Shown: positions 1 through 12,615 of the stretch, one piece after another
Layout: each line of letters begins with the position of its first letter
How positions within the stretch are numbered: the stretch's first letter is position 1
NCBI GenBank assembly: GCA_963082975.1
Contig: OY720345.1
Coordinates: forward strand, 17,634,491-17,698,490
Direction: 5' to 3'
Origin: Labia minor
Lineage: Eukaryota; Arthropoda; Insecta; Dermaptera; Spongiphoridae
DNA length: 64,000 nt
The notes under the pieces: generated by a model
What the model saw: only the letters and a program-made list of their open reading frames with translations
Database searches by the model: none
Told to the model about the DNA's origin: nothing
Translations under genes and position numbers: made by a program

Positions 1-128
1 AAGTGTACAAAAATTGTTTTATCTTTGTGAAATAATCATGAAATTGTTTATTAATTTTGGAGAATAATTAATTTGTTTCTGCTCTATTAGTTTTATTTTT
101 GGTATGTAATAATTGGTAAATAGTATAC

Positions 129-3100
129 CTTGAGAGCTCTTCTAAAAAGATTCGATTCCACTGGATCCTGATATGTAAAACTTTGTATTCTATCTTGAAG
201 AAGTAATGTTATTGCTAAAGCCATTCCTGAACAACCAAGAAACACTGAAGAGAGCATCGCTTGAGTTTTACATGGCAACGCCTGAAATCAATAAAATATA
301 CAAAAGTTAATAAAGAAAAATGAAATCAGTCAATAATAAATTTAAAAAAATAATTTAATACATTTATTAATTCTAATTTTAATTAAAAAAAAAATTTTAA
401 AAAATGATTTAATAATGCAAAGTGTTTATGTATACCGTTCAGGGAAATAAATAATAATAATAACAATAATAATATATATATGTCATATTCTAAAAATAGA
501 TATCTGAAAAAATAATGAATTTTAACAAAATAATTATATAAATTCTATTTATAAAATCTTATGATTAGTCATATGGAAAGAGATCCTGGAATATATGCAA
601 CCAAAACAGCATGTCATATACCATGTATACATACATAAAGGGAGGTAAAATTTTTTAATATTTTCTTTAAAATAGAAGACAATACTTGTATTAATATTTC
701 TCCATCGTCGTCAATTTCTTGAATGGATCCATTTTTAAATTCATCGAAAATCCGTTCAATTGAAAAAGTAGTAGCAGATCCTGAGCAAAGAGCGGCACCA
801 CAAATTCGCTGATCTTGTTCATCGTTCGGAAACATGGCCTCCCATAAAAATGGTCCAAACGTTAACCAAGTGGTGTTACTATTATCATCCCACTCTGAAA
901 AACTCTCCACAGGACCTATTTTAACAAAATATTTTTAAAAAAAAGGAAAAAAAAAATAAAAATTAATATAATTCTTACCATTTTCAGATAAATCAGGTAA
1001 AGTATACCAGAGAAGCCAAGCTACAAGGGCATTTCCGGCAACCAAACCAAAATCTTGTGCCACTTGAATCATACGAGATAATCTATAAATTTAAAAATTT
1101 GAAAATATTAACAACATTTTCTAAATATAAAAAAAATTATATAATATGTATTAGGTATGTGTAAATAATTATGATTTTTTTATGTTTTCGATTACCTTAT
1201 TAAAATTATTTCATTTGAGGAATAAAGAACAATTACATTTTTACCGACCGACGATGGAGATTTCTATATATCTCCACGAATCATGCATTTTTTTAACAGA
1301 AAAAAGTGTTTTTAGCATGATATCTGTCCGTCCATCTGTCCATTGTGTGTCCGTATAGACGTGTATATACAAGAACGACTCAAAGGATTATGATAAAATT
1401 TGGTTTATTTACTTAATGCATCAGTAACATGAATTCATCAACTTTTGGTTTATATCCGGAAACCGGAAGTGGTAGTTTCCAAAGTATTAATTTTATATTC
1501 ATTGTCGGAAAATATTTTACTTAAAATATAATAGTAATTAATAATTGAGTAATTAAATTAAAAATAAAAACCAAGATAATATAATTTAGTAATTTTAATT
1601 CTAGTTTTAAAGTTTTTTTTATACTTTATATATATATATATATATAATGTTAATTGGGAATTAATTTATTTCAAATCGTCGGTCGGTTCTGTGCCTGACC
1701 ACAGTTCATTTTTTTCTTTTTATTATTATTAGTTATTATTAAATTAAATTATTAAATTATTAATTATGTAAATTAAACAAACAAATAATTTTCTAGATTT
1801 TTTTTTGGCTTACTTATGAATGAGTGCTTCACTTTTTCCTGATTCGTCAAATTCTTGTTCATCAGCAGAAATTACATATGATAGTTTAGTAGCTAATGTC
1901 ATTAGAAATGTTATCCTAGAAAAAATAATTAATTTAAAAAGAATACAAATATAGATTGTATAAAATTAAATTATATTAAAAATTCAATTTGTATATCTTC
2001 TGGCATCAACAAAATTAATTTAAAACTTTTTATTGAATCATTTTTTTTAATTTGAAAATAATTTAATTTATAATTACCTTGCGTGTATTAAAATTGAGAA
2101 TACAAATAAACCTAATATCGTGTAGGCGATAATCATGAAAGACTTTGTAGGAAATAAATGGAGACTGTAAAAAATGCTAAGTGCAAAATAGCCGATGATG
2201 AGCAACACCCTCGCCCCGAAAATGGAGAGAAGAAACGGTGCAAAGAGAGAAGAGATTGCAGCCAGTAGATAAGCCAAGGCAAGCAGCCTCGAACCACCCT
2301 CTGGAGTCCAATGCTAAACAAGAATAACTTTATAAATAAATAAATAAATAAATAAATTAGGATTCAAATGTGAAGAATGAATATTGCTTACTGGACGAAG
2401 CCAGGCGGTGACGGAGGCCTGAAGGGCCTGGGAGGGCGCAATACATGCGGTAGCTGTAGCATGGGCCAATCCAAGGGCTGCAAGATTCCTCACGAGCATC
2501 CGTCGAGTGTAGAGAGGCCCAGGAGCTGCACGCACCTGCGCCACCAGCCTACGCACTGAACTCGCCCCCGCTGCCCAACACTTGAGTTAATAAGCGACCT
2601 GACACCTAAATCAACTATAATTAACCAAAATGTGACACTATACAAAAAAAAACACAAATATTCAGAAAAATAAAAATTTATAAAAATTACTATTAAATAA
2701 ATAAATAAAATTAAAATAAATCAATAATATTGTTAAACTTCTTGATATAAATATAATTAATATAGAAAAAAAACATTAAAATAATAAAGATAATATTAAT
2801 TAGTTTTTTAAAAAAATGAAAATAGCTATTAAAAGTAGATTCCTTATAATTATTATAGTTAAAAATATGGTTAACTTATATACTTATTTGAATTGTATAC
2901 TTGGCTTGTATAGTGGTGGAAAAAAGAGAACGTCACCAAGTTAATTTTATGTTTTTATGGTATTAAAAATTAATTTCTTTACTTTTGATTCTCATTTTAA
3001 TGCTCTTGAGAAAGGCACTTAGACCACTTTTTAGTGAAGAAAAAATGTGGGCGCTGTTGTCGGGCAATCAGCCGAGTGGAAAATCCCATTGCCATTGCCC

Positions 3101-6100
3101 GCCAAAAGCACCCCATGGCGATAACATTTTTCCATTCATATCCATTCATATACATACATATAATAGATAATAAAAAAAAAAACATTAAATGTTTCCTTTT
3201 GATATGTAAATAAATTTTAAAACAAGGTGAAAATATTTTTATTTCAATATTTTCATTGAATAAAAAAGTTTAGAGTGAAAGATTAAATTTTATTTCTTTT
3301 TTATGTTTTACATTAAGATGTAAGTATTAAGATCGAATAGAAAGTTTTAAAAATAAAATATTTCATATATCTATAAAATAATTTATTACCATTCAATAGA
3401 TAACAACTGATAAGCGTATAATCTTAAATTATGGGTTTTTATTTTTATTGATAGAATTTATTTGTAAAAAGAATGGTTTGTTATGAACTCTTCAATAGAA
3501 ATCCTAAAATCTCTTGAAAACTTTGTTATAAACTTTGTTATATTTAAATTTGACCTTATTTCAAAAAATTATATATATATATATATATATATATTTATTT
3601 AAAATATTATCAAAATATTAAAATATAGAATTTTTTGTTATTTGAAAGATAAATATATATAAAAAATTCTGATAAAAAATATCACTTTCGATTGATTTTT
3701 TTGGAAAAACTTTATAATTATTTATATGTATTATAAATAAGAAAGATCTATATTTATATATTTAACAATATACATAATTGGATTTTGCTTATAAAATTGC
3801 TATATAAAATACCTGAACTAGTGAGGGAATCTCGTCGCCTCGTGCCAAGCCTCGAGTTTCTCGTTGAGGCTGGAGAAGTGCTTGGATGCTGATTGATAAG
3901 AAAAAGACAAATTTATTATTATCAGTTGGTAAAGAAGTTAATACATTGGGAAATTCAATCAATATTAGACATGCTTATGATGATCCGATTGAGTGGAAAA
4001 AGATTTAATGGCAGGGGGATTAATTCAGATTAATTTTCATTTTGGTTAAGTTTTAAAGATTTACAATTTTATAACTTTTATACGCTTTTTATTAACTTGA
4101 CTTTTTTGTCTGTCTGTAATGTTAATAATTTGTAATTGCATTTTAACACACTTCTAGATGAGCGATTTCGCTCAAATTTGAAACGTATATTGAAAGTCGA
4201 CGACATTACAATAATCAAAAAGATATATGTTGAATTTTTCAAAAATACGGTTTTTTAAAATTTGTGAATTTAATTGACAAATCATTTTATTTTTTATTTT
4301 ATTTCTTTCTCTCTTTCTCTTTCTTTTTTCTAATTTGGGTTACAAAAAATAAATAAATAAAAAAATGTAGTCAAAAAATAAAAATTTGTAATTGGATTTT
4401 GACCCACTTCTAGTTAAGCAATTTCGCTCAAATTTGAAACGTATATTGAAAGTCGATGATACTTCAATAATCAAAAAGAGTTTAATTTTTCAAAAATACG
4501 GATTTTTAAAATTCGTGAAATTAACTGATTGATGTTAATACAATATTATATTTATATTTTTAGAATTATTTTATATTTTATAAACATTTTCTATACAATG
4601 TGTATTATGATGTTCTGTGATTCCGAAAAGAACTCAGTGCTGCATAGTACACGTCTGTATGCTGATAGCTTAGTAAGCCACTTGCATAATCAATGTTATC
4701 TATAAAAGGCCGCGAAAAATCTAATATAGGTTCAAGAAAAACAGATTTAAATAATAGACGATAGTGCAATGTTTTACACCTGGAAAGCAACAATAAAATA
4801 TTAAAAAAAAAAATAAAATCTTGAAAATAAATTAGTAAAATTTTTTTTTAATATACACTCTTTTTAATCAAAAATGCCGTAAAAAATAGAAAATAAAATA
4901 TTAATTAAACCTTGAATATTATCCTTTACATATGCCCAATAAAAAAGTGAGGGCGCATATAATAATATTAAATTCTTTGCCTATTATGTTCATATTAACC
5001 GTTTTGATCGGAAGCCATTTGTCTGTTTTCTTATTGAATGATCTTGTATATATTTATTATAAATAAATATATAAGAAAGAAAAAAAGAAAGAAAGAAATT
5101 ATTTATTTTTCATAATTAATATTTGTTAATATATCAAAAAATAATAGAAATATAAAATAAATTTAAAAATTAAAGTTATTAATTAAAAATAAAATCTATA
5201 AAACATAGGTTAGTGATTAGCATTCACGTCCTTTCAGCAGTATAATCAGTACTCGAATTTGGTATGATTAATTGGGTTTTAATTAATTTCAATAAGGACT
5301 TATTGAACATATAAAAATATATTTATATAATATCGTATATAATAAATTATTTACACAACTCAATATTAATATATCATTAAACATTTAATTAATAAGTTTC
5401 AATGTTTTTGATAATATTTAATTCTTTTATAAAATTTATTATAACCAAAAATAAATATTGGTGAATGATGATGGTGCAAAATGAAATCGATAGAGACGGA
5501 AATTTTCAATTTAAAACTGATTATTTTGAAAAACGATTTAATTAATCGTTTGTTTTTATTTTTAAGGTTTTTCTTTTGATGATATTAAATTAGATTTATT
5601 ATTAAATTCAAATAAAGCAAGCAATCATTTCATCATAAATAAATGAACGTCTCTTTTTCCTAAGAAATTTGAATTTCCATCTTATCATTTAGGAGCCATG
5701 TTGTCTGATTCCATATCAAAAGTGACAAATCCAATTAGCTTGTACGGAATGGGTGTGCTAATATAAACTCCCACCCACCCACCCTTTCTAATTTACGTCA
5801 ATAAATTCAATTATACAGATTTTATTCATTAACATAAAATAATGATTTCGATCTTAATTTACTTTAATTAGAGAAAAACAAAAATTTATTAACTATTAAT
5901 TAATTAATTTAAAAAATTAAATAATTAATTAATTCTTCAAAATTATTAAGAAAATTAGAGCATGAGCTTAATTTTTAATTAAAGAAGATAAAAATGAATC
6001 CTCCCTTCTCACTCGATCAAAATGTATTTTTAGACGAATTAAAAGAAAAAATATTTTTTTGCTTTTAAAAGTGTTTTTTTTTTTACAATAAAAACTAATT

Positions 6101-9100
6101 AAATTACAAAAATTCATTGGTGTTTTATAATTACAATGAATTTTTTTTTTTTTTGCTTTTCGGAATCAGGCCCCAACATATAAAAATAATATACTTACAT
6201 TAAACTTATATATATATATATAGATATAATAAAAATAACAAAAAATATAAAATCTTATTCTTAATTATAATGTTATTTAAAAGTATATTTATCTAAAAGT
6301 TAAAGGGGTTTTAGTTAGTCTCTATTATAATTTTAATTTTTAAATGGTTCATTAACCTTCTACTTTTAGTAGAGGGAATTAATTTACACTCATTAAAATA
6401 ATTACCATAAGAAACATATCTAATCTTTAATTATAGGAATTTCTTTTTTTTTTCTTTTGTTTTGTTAATTAAACTAAAAATTTTAAGATTTAAATGATAT
6501 CTTTACCCTCTTCTTTCTTACTTTGTTTCAATAAACGTAGTAAATTAACAAAATAAATTTTAATTAATTTTTATTTTTAATAATTTTAATAATAAATCCC
6601 TTTATAAGAAAATCCTGTTTATATATATTTATTAAATGAACAATTTTCTTTTAATAATTCATTTTTAAATAGAATTTAGTTAAAGGTTCATTTATGTATT
6701 ATCAATCAATAATAATTAAAGCGAATGTGAGCAAGAAGGGTACATATACGTTGTTCTCATGGGTTGGGTAGGAGAGAGGGAAGAGGGAGAGTTGAAGGTG
6801 AGGTTAAAACTAACTAATAAACTCAAATTAGAATTGATTTTACAGTTTGAGTTAGAAGTAATTAGAAAATTAATTATAAATTATATGAATTTCTCTCAAT
6901 TACTTTAAAATTGTGAATTACAACTTGGGAAAGAGGAGGGGGAAAGCACCCCTTTTACTTATATATATATTATATAAATGTAAAAGGGGTGCTATATCTT
7001 ATCTTATTATACTAGCAAAAATTGTGCATATATATATATATATATATAAATATTTGTATTTTTGAAATATTAAACAGCTCAAAGGATTTTTTTGAAATTC
7101 ACACCATAGATAATATTTATAAAGAAAAATCAATCTGAATTGGTTTCAGCCTTTCATCCTAGGGAAAAATCATCTTTATTAGTTTATTTTTTAATTTAAA
7201 AAATAGGAAATTTAAATTCAGCCTTTCCAGACAGCGCTTCCTTAAATACAAAATATTATAAATTAAATAAAATTAAAAATATTTATTTTTATAATATCTT
7301 GTAATCAAATTACGAAATATATATTATTTTATATTCACAGGGCATGATTTTTTATCTTTCAGTGTATTAATACGAACTTTTAAGGGCCGTATGTTTTATG
7401 ACTATTTTTTTAAATTTATGCTCTTTTAAATTATTTGAAATTTTTTAATATATTTTGTCGTTAATTTATTTTATATAATAATCTTAAATATTCATAGTTC
7501 ACAAGGAATCATTTTTTTAAGTACTGAGCCGCGTTTCGGTGAACCAGGAACTATTATATATAAGTAAATATATATTATGTATATGTAAAAGGGGTGCTTA
7601 TATTATATATATATAAATATTCTATTCTACATACTTCAATCGCAAATTCATTGCCATCGCTTCTCGTTTGATGAACCCTGACATGTCCTCCTCTCTGATG
7701 ATGCCCGGATGATGTTTTACTGCACGGATGCCAACTTACTTGAGCCCAGCCACGACCCACCTGTCAAAAAAAAAAGATTTTCCTTGTTTGGATACAAATA
7801 GACATACAATTTAATATTATTAAACTTTACCCGACATGGGGGGATGGTTGGTCGTGGTGTTGTTCCGATTGTATGCAAATTTGGCAAAGAACCCATCCTC
7901 CGCAATCACCTGAAAATTAATTTATTTTTACTAATCGATATTTTCATTAGGTTACTGGATTCGTAAGTTTTAGCCCAAAAACACTTTCCTTTAACTCTCC
8001 CTATCCCGATTCATTCAAAATTCTACTCTCTACCAATTCCCTTAAAGTTTACTGTTGACCCATCACGTCTTTGGTACACAGGTCGCTTCTCCATTGACCA
8101 CCCTATAAACAAACTTCTCGTTTCTATTCATCCATTCAAATCATGTGTTTACCTTTATAATATCCTCGAATCTATTATTCTAATTATGTTTGGGGATACA
8201 TAAAGCCTAATTAATTTCCCAATATGCAATTTCCTTGGCCAATGGGAATTCATTTTTATTTTTTTTGGTTCTTAAATTTTATTCTCAAATACTCTGAAAA
8301 TATTCCTAAAATTATTAATTCCCACATCTATACATTACGCACATAAAAATAGTAGTTAATTTAATTAACAATTAAATAATAATCAATGATTAATTAATTA
8401 ATTTAGTTAATAAATTTTTGATGAAATAAACCCATTCATGAAAGTGCTGAATTTTGCAATTATAATTATATTAAGTCAAATATTAATTATTCTAATTTAT
8501 AAGATATTAAGAATTTGAATTTTTTATAATAAAATTTTTGAAAATAAAAAAAGAAAACAACGGTTATTTGAGTTTGTAGTTTTCATTTCTATGATTCATT
8601 CATTCCTACTCTAACTAACATTTTTTTTAAGTCATTACCTTCATTTTAAAATAGATTTTTTTTAACATTAATTTTTTTTTTGTATTTTTTTCAAAAACAT
8701 TTATAATGATTTTGATTAAACTTCGTTGTCAAATAAGATTGTTTTTGATTTTAGAATAATTTTATCCACTCAAAAGTATACTGTAAGAGCAGGTTGCTCT
8801 AATAAAAAAGTAAATGTACTTTAGACCAAAAATAAATAAATAGACTTAAAGTAAAAATATATTTGAATGATTTCAGAGATGTAATAATTTATAATATAAT
8901 TTTTAATAAATTAAAAAAAATTTTAAAAATCTTTAAATACAAGCAATACTTTTTTTTGAAAATTTCTAAAAAGTTTATTCACGTAGGTGTGTATACACTA
9001 GGTACACATAGACTAGGTTTTTCTTTATATAATATATAGATATAATTAATAAATGTAAGTACATGAATTATTTCATTAAAATTGTTTTAAATAAAACTCA

Positions 9101-12100
9101 TAGTTTTATTTATTGCTTTAAGACATTTATATGGCGTTCAGTTAATTTTGAAAATTGTTTAAGTCAATTTTCGTTTGAAATTCACCCAAAATTTCTTATT
9201 CATAAAAAATTTTCCTTAATCAAAACTAAGATAATTATAAATTAAAATGTCGCATAATGTAAAAATAATTTTTAATTTATTCAAATGCATGCTTTAGACC
9301 ACATTAAAAATTATGGACACATATAGTCTTTCCTAGTTAGTAAATCAAATAAAACAAATAATTCAAAATATGTAGGATGTACCTAATGAAATTGAAGCTT
9401 GAGTGTCTCCACTCGACCATCTCGCAATTTGAATTGGATTAAATGAAATAATATATTATACTTAAATTAAATTTAATTAATTATAAATTATAAATTAAAA
9501 TTAATAAATAATATTTCTTAAACCAGCGATTTTTTGGCTCTTTGTTGATGGCACCGCGTCACATGCTGGCGCGTGATTTGCAGTAGTGTTAAAAAATTAA
9601 TTCTGGTACTTTCAATCAAGCTGAAATTCTATATATAGCAGTTTTATACAATTTTTAATAATGTGAAAAACTATCAAACATATATCTTTATTTATACGAT
9701 CACTTTACAGGAAAAAAAAATCAAAACGTTGTAAGTAATGACCCTCTTTCGGTTGAGCTACATTTCTCAAAATTTGATACTACGAATTTTGAATAATGCT
9801 TGTATAACAAATTTCATGATTCTAGCTCAAATCGTTTTTGCGTAATCTTGTCTACACACACACACAGACATGTTTCTAATCCTTAGTGAAAATGACACTG
9901 GAACCTTCAAAACGAATAAAAACATCAAAATCTCAACATCGAAAATTTTCGTGATCGTAATACTATCTCTGGCGAGATAGTAAAAATGTAAATAGAATAC
10001 CATGAGTCACCAAAACCATTTTTTGTTATGTTATTGGGGAAAAAAATATGTATCCCAAATTGGCTAATAAACATACTTTTTTTCAACTAAAAAAAAACAC
10101 TATGTACACAATTATATTATAACATTCGGATTCATAAAAATCTAAAAATAACTTCTTGTGTTCAAATAACATAATAAAATTGATTTTTATTTTTTACTGT
10201 AATATAATGCACTGACTTAATGTATTTCTTCACAAATTAATAAAAACGGTTAGATGTTTAATAGGAAATAATTAATTTACACCAAAATTTTAAATAATAG
10301 ATAATAAGAAATTGACCTGCATCGAGTTTGACCCGGCACCGGCTCTGGGGCGCCGACTAAATTAAATTATAAGATATAAAAATACGAGAAAAGAAATCAG
10401 AGATGGAGCCGGATCGCTGCCAGAGCAGGTCAATTTCGATTTAGATCAGCAGCACTGTCTTAAAATACAAAATATAGCGTTTGTTAATGATAAATTTAAA
10501 TACTTAGAGCTTGATGTCTATAGAATGCCTAAAGAATTTAAAGTAATTTGGTATTTGGGTAAGTAGGTTATAAAATCTTTTGAATAGAATGATACTAAAT
10601 AAATACTGAATGACTGAAATGTCCGAGAATTCCAGACGATTTCATTGACTTATGAAATGCGAAAAAAAAAGAAAAATAGAAATTTAACATAAAAATAAAT
10701 AATAATCAAATTTTGAAAAATACTTTGAAACCTGCCAATAGTATATATCAATTGGGTATGAAATAATTTTATTTTTATTAATTTTTTCAAATTTTCATTT
10801 ATTTATCATAAAAATTTATAAAGGAGCAATTCCACTGAGACAACTTTTAAGTAACAAGTATCATATTTCATTGACATAGAAGTGACAAAAAATATATCTC
10901 CTTGCCGTATGCTACAAGTTGACAGTTGGTGTCTGTCGATCTCTCGGCATGATTCAACATGGTCAACTGTGACCCTTAAGTTCGGGCGAATTGACAAATA
11001 CAAAGATTTAAAAATGAAAAATGGTAAGTTGAAACATTTATCATATAACTAAAATTATTGTATAATTATGGAGGTAAAATAATTTATGTTTTCAGTCAGT
11101 AAATATCGCGAGCTCGCAAAACTCAAACTTGCTACTGAGATTTTTATGTGCCAAAATCACCATTGTCAAATTCTTGTTGTGATGAAGTGGATTTTGGGGT
11201 GAGTTTTTATAACAATTTTGTCATGTTCATCACATTAATTATGTATAAAAATGAAAAAATTTCATTAGAACAAAATAGTAGTAAAAAACTCATTATTTGT
11301 GAATCTTTTTATATTACAAATTGTTTAGTGTTGTCTCAGTTGAATTGCGCATTAAGAAAAATTAGAAATTCAAATAGAAATAAATTGTGTCACTATTCGA
11401 TATTTCAATTCATTCTTGTTCCAGCAGCATATGAACATACGTCTCAACATGGAATATAAAAATTAGAAAATATCACAGTGGAAAATAATAAAATAATTAT
11501 TAAAAAAAATTATATACTAAAAATAAATTAGAAACATATGATATTATATATATATTCCAATTTAATACCAGTTTCCAATAGTTTTTATTTTCGAATAAAT
11601 TTAAAATAAAAAAAATACTTTCACATCTCATAAGTAAATTTTTAGATTAAAGAGAAATTAAGGATATATTCCAATTTTTCTAAATTTAATATTATTATAA
11701 TATTTAAATTATACAGGATTAACTTATTAACTTTTCCAAGAATTCAAAACCACAAAATTAATTTAAATTATAAAAAAAAATATATATATAAAAACATTAA
11801 TTAAAGTTATAAAATCTTTATTAATTTAATTTTTTATTTCTTTATGTCATAAGGGAAAAACGTTCCAAGCGGAGCCCAATCCGAGAGGGATTCTCCGAAA
11901 AAACTAAACTCATTTCTCCTACACTCACACTTGTATAAATGTATTAATTATAATTTTATTATAAATTGTTATTAACTGATAGAAATTTTATTAAATTAAA
12001 TTATAATTATTAAAAAATATTATTAAATGATAGAAAGATAGCATCACACTTCATATCTAAGAATACTAATACATAATATTTATATTTATTCATGAATCCT

Positions 12101-12574
12101 AGATATATAATTAATTGTGAATTTTGAAATATATTTTGAAATATATTAGAATTTATTAATAAATATATATATATTTATAGCATGTATAATTTAAGTAAAT
12201 TATATATTATAGCTGTGTTTTACTCCAGAAAAAATATATATTTAATTAAAAAATTGTATATTACTGTGAGAGAGAAGAATATATCGTCAAAATATGAAAA
12301 TGAATGTTGGCGGAACCTTTTCTTTGATAAATATAATAATAAATAAATTGTTCTATTCATTAATATTCAATATTCAGACTCTTAATAACTATCATATAAA
12401 AATATTTTCTTTGAATTTGCATAGTATACATTGTATAAAGGAAAGTACTTTTCTATAAGCCTGATAAAGTCTATGAAGAAATTGTTTCATATACAACGAA
12501 AAACGTTGGGCGCATGTAGTTTACATTTGCTTTCAATGCTATTTTATTTTATTAGGTTCCTTTATAAACCAATA

Positions 12575-12615
<41 letters not shown>

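Larger units (their letters stand above)
3889..7739. other. UNC-93-like intron, AT-rich with local repeats
   Basis: About 3.85 kb of intron. It holds the diverged direct duplication at 4127-4530, AT microsatellites, and the 14-mer inverted/direct repeat set at 6945-7598, described separately. Nothing else coding is visible. Confidence 0.5.

Noticed and set aside
11148..11459. Plus-strand 103-codon ORF
   Set aside because: Mostly inside a MITE-like inverted-repeat segment within an UNC-93-like intron, with no recognisable domain.
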